The notes beneath the pieces were generated by a model. That model ran no database searches. It saw nothing but the letters and a program-made list of their open reading frames with translations, and was not told the origin of the DNA. The position numbers and the translations under genes are program-made. A DNA stretch of 64,000 nt from Apodospora peruviana (lineage: Eukaryota; Ascomycota; Sordariomycetes; Sordariales; Lasiosphaeriaceae), in the NCBI GenBank assembly GCA_033439685.1, contig JAUEDM010000006.1, forward strand, positions 744,001 to 808,000, given 5' to 3'. Positions 1 through 10,208 of the stretch are shown here, in pieces. The stretch's first letter is position 1. Every line of letters begins with the position of its first letter.

Positions 1-373
1 TATGGGAAGCCCACGGGCGTAAATAGATCAGAGCAAACCAATATCGCTCACTCCTGTCCAGTCCAGTCCAGTCTATATATACCGCTGAACGTCTTCTTTC
101 CCTCCTTCCTCCTTGAACTGTATTAAAGTCAGAAAAAATTCCTTGTAGATAGATAAACCTCATTTCTTTCTTTCCCTTCTTCCTTATGCGCTGATAAAGT
201 TGACACAACCAGCACCGTCGTATTCTCAGCGGCGGGCGGGTATCACCACCCAGCAACCAGCCAGCCATGCTTTGTGCCCAAGCTTCACTCAACCCATCTC
301 AGCTTGAAGCATATTCAAGACAAAACAGACAGTGCATTCACCAAACCCAGACCACTCCCACCTTCCTGTTGGT
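1..373. other. Non-coding stretch downstream of the Hub1-domain gene
   Basis: This is the 3' flank of the minus-strand gene that ends at 374. It includes a short GTCCA repeat (about 56-72). I see no ORF, RNA gene or element that I can support; part of it is probably 3' untranslated sequence. Confidence 0.5.
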
Positions 374-1045
374 TTAATCACCAGTATCAACCTCCAAATC
401 GATCTGCACCCCATTGGACACTCCATAATCCGCCAGCGTAAGCTGATCCTTGAACGGGCGCTCACCTTGTCGCTTCAGCAAGATTTCATGCGGTTCCCGG
501 CCGACCTTCATCGCGACCATGACCTTGAAATCCTTAATCTTGTCCGACGCAAAGGCAGGAATCTGCGCTTTTGTTCCCAAACGGTCGTTGACGGTCACGA
601 TGATCATTTCTTCTTGTGGTCCTGTTGCTGCCGGTTTCGAATTCACTGCCGCCTTCTTTTCTCTGCTGCTGTCTTTGCTGTTGCTGTCTCTATCCTTTTC
701 TTTCGGTGGCGGCCGGTTATCGAAGCTGTCGCGGTCGCGGTCTCTGTTGCTGTCTCTGTCCCTGTCGCTCGCGCGGTATCGATCACCACGGTCACGGTCC
801 CGATCCCGATCCCGATCCCGATCCCGGAAACTGTCCCTTCTTGGCGAGCGATCGCGGTATCCGCGCTGAAGTTGTCTATTGCTGCTGCTGCTGCTTCTAC
901 CACCATCTCGGCGCTGGCTAGTGTCGTCGTCATCTGCTGACCGCTTCTCTTTCCACCGGAATCCACCGCCGCTGGCCTTGGGACGGCGTGGGGGCGACCT
1001 TGATCGCGAGCGCGATCTTCTGCGCAGGGGGGGTGAGTCGCCCAT
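374..1045 (-). CDS. Arg/Ser-rich protein with C-terminal Hub1/UBL5-type ubiquitin-like domain
   Basis: Uninterrupted 223-residue ORF. Residues 1-135 are of low complexity: an RS-type segment (RRRSRSRSRSPPRR at 8-21) and long Arg-Asp runs near 72-106, encoded partly by a hexanucleotide repeat. Residues 147-220 match the Hub1/UBL5 fold, beginning MIIVTVNDRLGTKAQIP, with KDFK at 171-174 and FKDQLTLADYG at 198-208. Hub1 is a small ubiquitin-like protein without a terminal diglycine. It binds spliceosome proteins such as Snu66 non-covalently and affects 5' splice-site use. Yeast and human forms are about 73 residues, so the RS extension here is the oddity; it fits a splicing role, which is inference. 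The ATG at 1045 is preceded on the coding strand by an A-tract. The function of the extended form is not known to me. Confidence 0.85.
   Translation of the reverse strand: MGDSPPLRRRSRSRSRSPPRRPKASGGGFRWKEKRSADDDDTSQRRDGGRSSSSSNRQLQRGYRDRSPRRDSFRDRDRDRDRDRDRGDRYRASDRDRDSNRDRDRDSFDNRPPPKEKDRDSNSKDSSREKKAAVNSKPAATGPQEEMIIVTVNDRLGTKAQIPAFASDKIKDFKVMVAMKVGREPHEILLKRQGERPFKDQLTLADYGVSNGVQIDLEVDTGD
785..828. repeat. Hexanucleotide (CGATCC-type) coding repeat
   Basis: About five tandem copies of a GATCCC-type unit on the plus strand encode part of the Arg-Asp dipeptide run in the Hub1-domain protein. Length variation here would change the number of RD dipeptides without shifting frame. Confidence 0.8.
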
Positions 1046-1925
1046 TTTTTTTTTTTTTTTGGTTTGCGCAATCGGCCGGCGAGCGAGCGAGCGCGACGCC
1101 TTCTTTGTGGTTTGGCTGTAGACTATGTTTGGCGATGTAGAGTGTCAAGTTGAGAGTGAGGGGGGGACGCGAACCACGTCACTTGAAAGTCCGGGGTGAC
1201 GAACCTTTAGTGGGGTCGCACTTCCAAAGTGGCACTGCACTATACATAAAATCCAATGCGTTGGAACCCAATGAAACGCTGCGAGGCTGCTGAGAGGACA
1301 CCAGCACGGCTCTAAATTTTGGATATCGTATTCTGTACATACACCTGGAATTAAATTTGAAGAAAACAATAAACAGTGATCGAGTAATGAATCAACGATT
1401 GCCTAATACATGTTGACAATGTAACCAGAAACAGATATCACGAGAGACCCGTTAAAGCACATCATGTCACTCAGATCGAAAAAGTACTTAAGTTTTCGAC
1501 TTTATTGTAAATGCGAGCATCGTAAGGCTAGTCTAGACGATGTAGGTTGAGGTAGTTTATAACAACACAAAACTCTAGAGTCCACAGAAGAAGCCACAAG
1601 CACAGCAAGCGACGCAGGCAAGCTGAGCTCCTCGAAGCAAGCCTACCCCTTAACCATCATCCCAGCAGTACCATCCTGTTCCTCCATTCACCGCGATTTC
1701 CATTTTATGATGACTAGTCAGGGTCGCATACAGAGAAACAAGTCAATTGAATTCGCAAAAAGATAAGTAATGCTCCAAATGCGCCGCCGATTTTCGCCCG
1801 TTTCCTACCCAAACGCCACAAAACCAAACGAAGCCGAGCCGAGAGCCAGAGTATGTCGAAATGGTGTATCATACAGAAGCAGTGTAGTAAGAAGATTAGA
1901 AAGACATAGACGACCGCCGGGAACT
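1046..1925. other. Intergenic region between the Hub1-domain gene and the NOP58 3' end
   Basis: Begins with the A-tract leader of the minus-strand Hub1-domain gene (T-run on the plus strand, 1045-1060), followed by its promoter. The right part is the 3' flank of NOP58, also on the minus strand. Short ORFs here have no recognisable content. Confidence 0.6.
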
Positions 1926-4044
1926 CTACTCCTTGCTGTGCTTCTTCTTCTTCTTCTTGTGCTTCTCTTCGCTCTTAGGTGTCTCCTCGGGCTCTTCGAC
2001 ATCATGCTTGCGCTTGGAGCTCTTGGCGGGCTTGGGTGAGGGCTGGACCTCCTCTTCATCGTGCTTGCGCTTGGAGCTCTTCTCCGCCTTAGATGGGGTA
2101 CTCTCTTCAGTCGCCTTGAGGTCCTTCTTGCTCAAGACTTCCAACTTGCCATCCTCGGTCACCTTGATCTGTCCCTTCTCGAAGCGCTTAGTGAACTTGG
2201 AAACAGACATGCCTGCCTCGGCGGCAAGGCGCTCGAAATCCAGCTTCTTGGGTGCAGGAGTGGGGGCGTCCTTCTTCTCCTTCTTGTCCTTTTTGCTCTT
2301 CTTCTCTGGTACTGGTTCCTCCTTCTTGGACTTGCCCTCCTTCTTCGCCTTCTTAGCCTCCTTCTTGGCCTTCTTGGTAGCTTCCTCGTCGGTGGAAGGG
2401 GCATCCGCTATTTCTTCGTCAGAGGAATCCTCTTCCTCTTCAACATCAGCCATCTCCTCGTCGACGACTTGGATCAGGGGCTTCTTGGCTGATGGCTCCT
2501 CGCCGAGAAGACCGTCCGCATCAATGTTGTATTTGCGCGCCTCCTTTATGTCCCATTTGGGAGCAGCCACGGCAATATCATTCGGGTTAGCAATACCCTT
2601 GGACAGCAAAGGCTTACCCTCCATGGTGCGGAGGTTGTTCTCCAACTTCGCACGAGCCTTGATGCCCAAGCTGGCACGTGTCTCCTCATCGACATCATCA
2701 TCGAAGTCGGCAAGCGCATCTGTACGGACAGCGAGAGCGACCTTGGAAGCAAGTTGGCGAGCCATCTTACCCTTGTTTGCTCCAGATGCCTGACCAACAA
2801 GAGAGGCATGGTAGATAAGACCATACTTGGGTGTGGCGTGCTTCGTCTTAAGAGCACGGAAAAGGGCCTTCTCGGCACCGATAATCTGAATGGTGGAACC
2901 GGCGTTCTTGGCCATGTTCATCAGAGATCCCGTGTGAGCGATCATACGAGCGCCCACAAGGGCACCGAGGAGCTCAGTCATGTTGGGTGAGATGGCCTTC
3001 ATGCGGTTCTCGAGGTACTCGGAGAGCTGCTTGCGGTACTCGGAATAGCGGATAACCTGCTCAGCGAGCAGCTTGATGTTCTCCAAATCTTCAGTGCCAA
3101 TCTCAGTTCCCATGCTGATATCAGCGGCAGCCTTGACGGCAGCCTCGATCTCGTGGGGAAGGACCTCGGACAGATCGGCCTCGGCAGCATTCGACCGCAT
3201 GCCGAGGGTCACGATAACGCGAGCATACGACATGTTGTCGGGCAGAATCTTGGCCAGCTCGGGGAAATGCCAACCGTACCATTCCTTGACGCGCATGGCA
3301 TATGTGTTGAGTTCCTTGTCCAATTCGTCGAGAAGATTCACGGCATGGACGATCATGGTGTCAACCTTATCGGGGGAGAATTTAAGCTTGTGGCGCGAAA
3401 GCGAGTGCGAGAGACCGAGAGACATCTCCTGGAAGTTCTCGGGTAGCATGCCGGGAATGAGGTCGGGAAGGTGCTGGCGCAGCGCACGGAAGAGATCGGT
3501 CGTCGTAGAATCCGAAATAGGCTTGATGTTGAGCTCGGGCAGCTTGAGAATGCTACTCCCAAGCTTGCTCTCGGCAACAGCAAGCGTGACCTTCTTCTCA
3601 TCCTTGAACTCGTTCAGGAGGCTAGCCAATTTGGGGGTGACCTTTCCTTCAATGACACCGGCAATTTCCTCGAGCGCACTGGCGGCGCTGTCGAACTTGG
3701 CAAATTCCTTATATTTGATTCTGGAGAAGGCATTGGTAAATGGAATCGCAGGCAAGAACGACGGTATAAACTTACTCTTTTACGATCTTGTCGACGGTTG
3801 ATAGACGTTCCTGCAAGTTGTCGGCATCGAGTAGTTTCTTGTCGGCGGCCTTGAACAGACCATAACTGCAGTTGCAAATGGTTAGAACTTGGTCTGGTGT
3901 CCTAATATCTTGAACTGCAGCAGGGAGGGAGGCCCGTCGCAACTGGCGGTCGCGTGCAGACTTGCGTCTCTGGCTCTCGCTCTTCTTCAATTGCAGGGGA
4001 AACACCTACCCGGCACTGGTCTCGGTAAGAATAAAGAGAGGCAT
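1926..4044 (-). CDS. NOP58: Nucleolar box C/D snoRNP core protein Nop58
   Basis: Three exons: 4044-4010, 3865-3776 and 3720-1926; introns of 144 and 55 nt with GTAGGT and GTAAGT donors. The joined protein is 639 residues and starts MPLFILTETSAGYGLFKAAD, the typical Nop58 N-terminus. Phases close exactly (KIVKE joined to IKYKEF). Nop58 is a core component of box C/D snoRNPs with fibrillarin, Nop56 and Snu13. It supports 2'-O-methylation and processing of pre-rRNA in the nucleolus. The central third carries the coiled-coil and Nop domain (HTGSLMNMAKNAGSTIQIIG is the conserved RNA/Snu13-contact region). The C-terminal ~170 residues are KKE/D-rich, with two SSKRKHD repeats, as in fungal Nop58. 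The longest uninterrupted ORF starts inside intron 2, so ATG-only gene calling would miss the first 42 residues. Shares a 411-bp divergent promoter with the V-ATPase d gene. Confidence 0.96.
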
Positions 4045-4455
4045 GGTGGCGACCGTCTGTTTTACTCCCACAAGCTTGGTCTTGCTGTTGTGGTGGGAAA
4101 GTTGGGAAGCTGCGGTGACCTGCGTGCTTGCGGGTTTGTCGAGGGCTTCGAAGGAGGAAAAAAAAGTCGAGAGCGAAGAAGCACAATTTTTTTTGGAGTG
4201 CACCAGTTGGGAGCCGTTCGGAATTTCGAAGTGGGGGCTGGGCCCAAGCTTTCATTGGTACGTACCTTTTCTCAATGACCCGCCAGCTGCCAGCCGCACT
4301 TCATCTGGAGCGATCCCAGACGTTGGATTCACACGCTGCGTATGACATCCATACGCCGCCTCGAGCTCCAACAACGACGAGGTGCCTCCATCGCCATCCT
4401 CCGCATCCGCATTACCAACAGTCCGCAAGCCAGACTACATCACAGTACCGCAAAT
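4045..4455. promoter_or_regulatory. Divergent promoter of NOP58 and the V-ATPase d gene
   Basis: 411 bp separate the two start codons, which point away from each other, so both 5' leaders and promoters must lie here. It contains A- and T-rich tracts near 4155-4195. I could not assign specific factor sites. Confidence 0.6.
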
Positions 4456-5728
4456 ATGGAGGGCCTCCTCTTCAATGTAAATAATGGGTATGTTTTCTTT
4501 CTTTTCGGGGAGTACTCGATACTGACCAAACACCGCATGCATGCAGCTACATCGAGGGCATTGTTCGCGGGTACCGCAACAGCCTGTTGACCGGCGCAAA
4601 CTACACCAACATGATACAATGCGAGACCATCGATGGTAAGCTGAGCCATTGTATCTTCCTTCTCAAACCCGATTCTGACCGGGTCAAGACCTCAAACTCC
4701 AACTCGGCCCCGCATATGGCGACTTCCTGGCCTCGCTTCCCCCAAACCCGTCCACCTCGAGCCTCGCCGCCAAAACGACGGACAAGCTCGTCTCCGAGTT
4801 CCGCTACGTACGGGCCAACGCCGTCGGTTCCCTCGCTAAGTTCATGGACTACCTCACCTACGGCTACATGATCGACAACGTCGCCCTGCTCATCACGGGC
4901 ACCCTGCACGAGCGGGACACGCGCGAGCTGCTCGACCGCTGCCACCCGCTCGGCTGGTTCGAGACGATGCCCGTGCTCTGCGTCGCCACCAACATCGAGG
5001 AGCTCTACAACAGCGTGCTGATCGAGACGCCTCTCGCGCCCTACTTCAAGGGCAGCCTGAGCCACCAGGACCTCGACGAGCTCAACATCGAGATCGTCCG
5101 GAACACGCTGTACAAGAACTACCTGGAAGACTTTTACAACTTTGTCAACACCCACCCCGACATGGTTGGCACCCCCACGGCTGAGGTCATGTCGGAGATT
5201 CTCGAGTTCGAGGCCGACCGCCGCGCCATCAACATCACCCTCAACTCGTTCGGCACCGAGCTGTCCAAGGCGGACCGTAAGAAGCTCTACCCCAGTTTCG
5301 GCCTGCTGTACCCGGAGGGCACGCTGATGCTGTCCCGCGCCGACGACTTTGAGGGTGTGCGGCTGGCTGTGGAGGGTGTGCAGGACTACAAGAGCTTTTT
5401 CGAGGCGGCTGGGCTCGGTGGCGGTCCCGGCGGCCCCGGCAATATGGCTGGAGGCACGGGTTCCGAAGGGAAAAGTCTCGAGGATATGTTCTACCAGAAG
5501 GAGATGGAGATTTCGAAAGGAGCTTTTACGAGGCAGTTTACGTTTGCCATTGTCTATGCGTGGGTGAAGTTGAGAGAGCAGGTAAGCTACTTCTTAGTTC
5601 CTTGCTGTCCACACTTGCAAATGCTAACCTTAAAAATTTGATAGGAAATCCGCAACATCACATGGATCGCCGAGTGCATAGCACAGAACCAGAAGGAGCG
5701 GATTGGCAATTATATTAGCGTGTTCTGA
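4456..5728 (+). CDS. VMA6: V-type proton ATPase subunit d (V0 sector)
   Basis: Four exons: 4456-4487, 4547-4635, 4689-5581 and 5645-5728; donors GTATGT, GTAAGC and GTAAGC, all phases closing to a 365-residue protein. It starts MEGLLFNVNNGYIEGIVRGY and ends ERIGNYISVF, the conserved ends of subunit d. Subunit d caps the c-ring of the V0 sector and couples it to the central stalk during proton pumping into vacuoles. It is peripheral, and no membrane segment is seen. Conserved stretches include FMDYLTYGYMIDNVALLITG and CHPLGWFETM. A glycine-rich insert (GLGGGPGGPGNMAGGTG) lies before the last exon; fungal copies vary at this point. Length matches the family (about 345-365). Confidence 0.96.
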
Positions 5729-6157
5729 TTCCCCTGGTTTGAAGTTGATGAGGTTTTGTTTTTCCTGTATTTTAAACTTTGTAGATTATCCCCGTCTCTC
5801 CGCCTTAACCTAATCATACCGCGGGCAAGGGAGCAAAAGGCGTCTAGGCGAAACTGAGAGAAATTGGAAGGCAATATTAACTACCACGATGATGAAAAGG
5901 GGCTGTCAGCCCATCTCTGTATTGTATGAGGGTGTCCTCTTCCCAATACACACATACACAATGTGTCAGTTGGATTTATGCTTTATTGTATTTGTACATA
6001 AACGGAGGAAGTTGTACAATATGTTTATTTTACAAACCCCCAAAAATGGTATTTTACAACCACCTTCTAAATGCTTCGGGGTTACACACAGATATCTCTT
6101 TCTATATATGCCTGGCGAAGCCAGCCACCCACCCAACATACACAATTAAGATAGCTT
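5729..6157. other. Convergent 3' flanks of V-ATPase d and uS15m genes
   Basis: Both neighbouring genes end here, so this holds their 3' untranslated regions and polyadenylation signals. A+T content is higher than in the coding sequence. No further gene is supported. Confidence 0.6.
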
Positions 6158-7193
6158 CTAAAGGGTGATCTGCTCCTTCCACGTAGCCGGCGTCAGTCCC
6201 AGCGTGGCAATCATATGCTGCCACCTCTCGCTTCCGCGCTCCTTCCGCTCCATGTACCGCAGCAACCGCTGGCGCCTGTGGCACAGCGACCGCAGACTCC
6301 GCTTGTTGTTCTTGTCACGTTTGCCCTTGGGTTCCTCGAGCTTCTGCGCGAGCGCGCGGATCTTGGCCGTCAGGATGGCGATCTGCACCTCGCTGCTGCC
6401 CGTGTCCGGGCCCGCGCGGACGGGCTTTGGCACCGGCTCAACGCCCGGCACGGGCGGCGGTGCCGGTCTCTTGAGCGTCTGATCGGTCGCGTGCCGACCG
6501 AAAGTCTCGATGCACCGCCTGATATTGGCGTGCTTGCGGTCCTTGGCGCTGCCGTGATTGAGATCGGCGATGCGCTGCAGCGCGGTCATCGCCTTGGCGT
6601 GCCGCGCCGCGTGCTCCCGTGCCTCGGCCGCTTCCGTCTCGGGATCGGCGACGCTGGGCTCCTCCGATGCCAGCGGCGTGGTGAGCTTGCGGGACTGCTC
6701 GATGGCTGCCTCGACTTCTTCTTTGGTGAGCAGAAAGTTCTTGATGTGCGGCGACGTCGGGAGCGGGTGCGGCTTGTCGATCGTGATGCCGAATTCGTCA
6801 ACCGGCGGCGTGGAGAGGGGCGCCTGGCCGGCCGAGTCGAATGACTCGACGAAAGGCGTCGGGATGCCGTGGACGGGGCTGCCCCATTCGTGGGCCTTTA
6901 GGGACTGCAGCTCCTCCTGCCGCTTAACGTTGACGGCCTTGCGCGCCTGTGCTGCCGCCCAGCCTCTAGGGTCCTGCTTCATTCGCCGGACTTTTTCTTT
7001 GCGTGACAGGTTTGCTTTTTGGGTGAGAGGGAGGAGAGTTGGTGATGGGCTCGCGACGGCGGCGGCTGGACGGAGACATACTGCGACATGGCATGTGAGC
7101 ACACAGGTTGCTTGTAGGGGTATTGTTAACAATTAGGGACAACATACACGTCAGACTTTGCAGCCCAAGAGGGGCAGGTATCCGGGGAGGCAT
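6158..7193 (-). CDS. Mitochondrial small-subunit ribosomal protein uS15m
   Basis: Two exons: 7193-7148 and 7080-6158, with a 67-nt intron (GTATGT donor, CGCAG acceptor). The joined protein is 322 residues and begins MPPRIPAPLGLQSLT. Its N-terminus is rich in hydrophobic and Arg residues with few acids, as expected of a mitochondrial targeting peptide. The C-terminal third holds the S15 domain: TGSSEVQIAILTAKIRAL, then NKRSLRSLCHRRQRLLRYM. S15 binds the central domain of the small-subunit rRNA. The length, well beyond the ~89 residues of bacterial S15, is normal for fungal mitochondrial forms. The frame remains open upstream of exon 2, so an intronless start at 7132 is possible, but it would lose the targeting-like start. 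Divergent from cytosolic Rps0. Confidence 0.88.
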
Positions 7194-7702
7194 TGTGAGC
7201 TCTGTGGTGTTATGATTCAACCAAGTTGCTCCCCGTGATTCCCGTGGATTCTCGACTGCTCCAACATCAACGTCGAGTCTCCCAAATTTTGGACTCGATT
7301 GGCGCTAGAGCCGGTAACAGACTAGCCCAGTTCCTGAAAATGCGGGTGGATCGTTGGACGCCAATGCCCGGGGTCGGCTGAGCGGCGCTTCAAAATTCCG
7401 ACGACAATTTTCTTCAAATGCGATGCAAGGTTCTCTCTAAGTACCGATTGGCTCAGCCAGCGCAGAATGCCCCGCAACCCGGCGTGTTAGCAGTACCCAG
7501 CCAGTACCGTGCCGACCCCAATTGCTGCAAAACCCTGGCGGGGCACTCCACAAAATCGGATTTGTGCGCGAAAATGGTAGAGCTTGGTGAACTTGGGAAC
7601 ATCCCGTCGCAGCAAAAATAATATCTTCTTTTTCCTCGACCGCCATCCACACCTTGACACCTTTCTCGATCCTCACACTCCAGGAGAGAAAGCACAGTCA
7701 AG
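7194..7702. promoter_or_regulatory. Divergent promoter of uS15m and RPS0
   Basis: 509 bp between the start codons of a mitochondrial and a cytosolic ribosomal protein gene. The 60-70 bp before the RPS0 ATG are strongly pyrimidine-rich, typical of highly expressed fungal ribosomal protein leaders. Specific operators were not identified. Confidence 0.6.
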
Positions 7703-8801
7703 ATGGCGCCCGCTAACCTTCCCTCTATCTTCAATGCCACGAGCAGCGATGTCGAGCAGCTGCTCGCTGCGCAGTGCCACATTGGCTCCAAGAAGTAGGC
7801 TGTCGACGATCCGCGTCGAAACGATGACACAGCAATGCTAACGACTTGGGAATAGCCTCCAGGTGCACATGCAGCCGTACCTGTGGAAGACTCGTGCCGA
7901 CGGTGTCAATGTTATCAACATCGGCAAGACCTGGTATGTGATGAATTGGACGGAGGTCCTTTTAAACACGGGATTTTGGGGAGTCGAGAAGGTTTGGTGA
8001 ACGGGATGGCTGACCCGGCTCGCCTCACAGGGAGAAGATCGTTCTCGCGGCCCGCATCATTGTCGCCATTGACAACCCGACCGATGTCTGCGTCATCAGC
8101 GCTCGTCCCTACGGCCAGCGTGCCGTCCTGAAGTTCGCCGCCCACACCGGTGCCCAGGCCATCGCCGGTCGCTTCACCCCCGGTTCGTTCACGAACTACA
8201 TCACCCGCTCGTTCAAGGAGCCCCGTCTCATTATCGTCACCGACCCGCGCACCGATGCCCAGGCCATCAAGGAGGCTTCCTACGTCAACATTCCCGTCAT
8301 CGCCCTCTGCGACACCGACTCTCCTACCGAGTACGTCGACGTTGCCATCCCCACCAACAACAAGGGTCGCCACGCCATTGGCTGCGTCTGGTGGATGCTG
8401 GCTCGTGAGGTCCTCCGTCTCCGCGGTACCATCTACAACCGCGAGACCCCCTGGGACGTCATGGTCGATCTGTACTTCTGTAAGTGCCTTCTAACACTGC
8501 AAACTCGAGCTCCGCTAACAACAGTTCAGATCGCGATCCTGAGGCCGAGGCCGAGGAGAAGGTTGAGGATGACAAGCTTCTGCCCGGTGTCGAGGAGGAG
8601 GGTGTTGCCGCCATCGAGTCCGGCTTCCCCGCCGGCGGTGAGTGGGAGGCTGCGCCTGCTGGCTTCGCTGCCGCTGGCGGTGAGTGGAGCGATGCTCCCG
8701 CTGCTACCTGGGATGCGGCTGCCGCTCCCGCGACTACTGCTGAGTGGGGTGCTGAGGCTCCTGCTAAGGACGGTGCCGCCGCTCCTGCCACCAGCTGGTA
8801 A
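7703..8801 (+). CDS. RPS0: 40S ribosomal protein uS2 (Rps0)
   Basis: Four exons: 7703-7794, 7856-7933, 8031-8479 and 8530-8801; the joined protein is 296 residues. It starts MAPANLPSIFNATSSDVEQL and carries the uS2 core: HIGSKNLQVHMQPYLW, FTPGSFTNYITRSFKEPRL, and ALCDTDSP followed by TNNKGRHAIGCVWWMLARE. uS2/Rps0 (RPSA in animals) sits on the solvent side near the 40S head and is needed for late 18S rRNA maturation. The C-terminal tail has acidic then Ala/Trp repeats (GGEWEAAPAGF, GGEWSDAPAATW, TAEWGAEAPA), as usual in fungi. The last acceptor must be TTCAG at 8525-8529; a nearer ACAG would break the YFYRDPEA junction. Strong C-ending codon bias suggests high expression. Confidence 0.97.
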
Positions 8802-9668
8802 GCGAAGGGTTAATGGAAAAGCATTGTTGTTGGGGTCAGGCGTAATGGTGGCGTGAAGGGTTTGGTATGGGATCTGAACTTGGATCTCTGTCGTCGATAG
8901 ACTCTTTTTTACCTCGCTTTTCTCTCTCTCTTCCGAATCGGCTTTGCAACAAAAACGGCAGTATCCTTGGCGAAAAAAGGTTCAACATGCACCGCACTAA
9001 TGAGGGAAAGATACTCGACCTGCTTTTGGTAGGGAGAGGGAATGCCCTGTGGGGTCTTGAGGGGTGGACTTGATCGTTATCCCGCCTTTCTCCATGGTAC
9101 AATCGATTTTTTGTGATGTTCCGGTCCCTATGCTCGAGGGGAAATCGTGGCAGAGTTTCGTACCATTCCGCAAGATGAATGGAAAACTGGCAATCTGACC
9201 CTGATTTTGATGATATCTGGTGGTGTTTGGTGTTTTATCTGTGATGATTCATGATATCGGTTGTTAATGATCATGGGAAGCCAGACATTGCCAGACAAAC
9301 CAGCAACTTGTCTGCCTGACACGATGTACGAACAGAGCATTAAGTTCAGAACTGTATGGTCTTCACAAAGTCTGATATTCTACTATCTGTGTGTTGCCTT
9401 GTAACACCAGCCCTGCTGGGAAAGGTAGTAGCAGGTACACAGACGAAGATTCTAAGAAGCTGAATTTCCTGTTCACCATCGTCCCTTCTACCTTTCTAGA
9501 ATATTGTTCCCTCTACCTTGGATACGTATGGCATCTCTCGTGGCTGGCAAAGGGAGCAAGGCAAACCTTTTACCTGCAAAACCAACTGCCCCCCACGAAG
9601 CAAAAAAGACTCGAAACCCGCAAAAGAAGAATATCAGACCGTTAGATCTGCTATGTAAAGAATTAATA
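8802..9668. other. Non-coding stretch between RPS0 and the tRNA-Ala gene
   Basis: Holds the RPS0 3' untranslated region on the left and the downstream flank of the minus-strand tRNA on the right. Small ORFs (e.g. 9391-9645) show no recognisable protein. Nothing else is supported. Confidence 0.5.
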
Positions 9669-9753
9669 TGGACGAGCTAAGAATCGAACTCAGGACCTTT
9701 CGCATGACGGTGACCATGCTAAGCGAACGCTCTACCAACTGAGCCACACGCCC
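9669..9753 (-). tRNA. tRNA-Ala (anticodon AGC), with a 12-nt intron
   Basis: On the minus strand the sequence folds as a cloverleaf: acceptor GGGCGTG with CTCGTCC, D-arm GCTC-AGTTGGTA-GAGC, anticodon arm TTCGC-TTAGCAT-GCGAA, variable loop AGGTC, T-arm CTGAG-TTCGATT-CTTAG and discriminator A. Without the intron it is 73 nt. The third acceptor pair is G3:U70, the alanine identity element, and the anticodon is AGC (9720-9718). The intron (about 9716-9705) lies one base 3' of the anticodon, the canonical nuclear position. Acceptor pair 6 is a U:U mismatch. Only a short T-run follows the 3' end, so the pol III terminator is weak or further downstream. The PHD-finger ORF overlaps its first 22 bases. 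Confidence 0.93.
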
Positions 9754-10208
9754 CTTTCTTCTATCCTCGAACGTTTTGGTGATCGTCTTGATGACTGATG
9801 AATTCGCGGTTCAGCCTTTTTCTTGGCCTGGCCTTTTCTTCTTGCATTTCCCTTCTTCCTGGTCTTTTCCTCCTCCTCGTAGATCCTGCGTCTCTCTTGC
9901 CATAAAGGCTTCTTGCCCCCTTTGGCCATGCTGGCTATAAGTCCCTTGTGGTTACCAGGTCGGCATAGCTCGCAAAAATATTCTTCGGGCAGGTCCTCGC
10001 TGTACTGGCTCATTCCCATGCAAATGTTATGTTGCCACGCTCCGCATGCGTCGCACCCAATCCACGGCTCTGATCCGGAGTCTGAGTCTTGTTCTCTTGC
10101 GCCGCAGACACATCTAATGATGACTTCTTCTTCGGGCTCTTCGGGTTCTGGCGCGGCCTTCTTTTCCCCTTTTCTCTGAGGTTCCGGGGAACCAGTTGAT
10201 GTGGTCAT
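9732..10208 (-). CDS. Short PHD-finger protein, Bye1-like, possibly a truncated copy
   Basis: 158-residue ORF with a C4HC3 PHD finger: Cys33, Cys35, Cys52, Cys55, His60, Cys63, Cys79 and Cys82, with WIGCDACGAWQHN and the preceding EPW as in H3K4me3-binding PHD domains. The segment after it (PLWQERRRIYEEEE, then Lys/Arg-rich) recalls the N-terminal part of fungal Bye1-type regulators. Those continue with TFIIS-like and SPOC domains, which are absent here. The last ~8 codons are read from the tRNA-Ala gene and the stop lies in its D-arm, so this is unlikely to be an intact conserved C-terminus. I see no intron that would bypass it. Either a truncated duplicate or a small functional PHD protein; the former seems likelier. 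Confidence 0.55.
   Translation of the reverse strand: MTTSTGSPEPQRKGEKKAAPEPEEPEEEVIIRCVCGAREQDSDSGSEPWIGCDACGAWQHNICMGMSQYSEDLPEEYFCELCRPGNHKGLIASMAKGGKKPLWQERRRIYEEEEKTRKKGNARRKGQAKKKAEPRIHQSSRRSPKRSRIEERGVWLSW

Noticed and set aside
1933..2793. 286-codon plus-strand ORF
   Set aside because: It is the antisense shadow of the NOP58 Lys/Glu-rich C-terminus, with Ser/Leu/Phe runs that follow from the complementary codons.
6215..6844. 209-codon plus-strand ORF
   Set aside because: Antisense to the uS15m coding exon, whose high third-position G+C removes stops on the other strand.
7934..8030. Box C/D snoRNA in the second RPS0 intron (GTGATGA at 7938 and CTGA at 8010)
   Set aside because: The C-like box begins only five bases after the donor and partly coincides with the GTATGT consensus. 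The flanks do not form a terminal stem and no clear rRNA complementarity was seen.
8395..8856. 153-codon plus-strand ORF over the end of RPS0
   Set aside because: Out-of-frame shadow of exons 3 and 4 of RPS0; it reads through the intron and has proline/leucine-rich nonsense composition.
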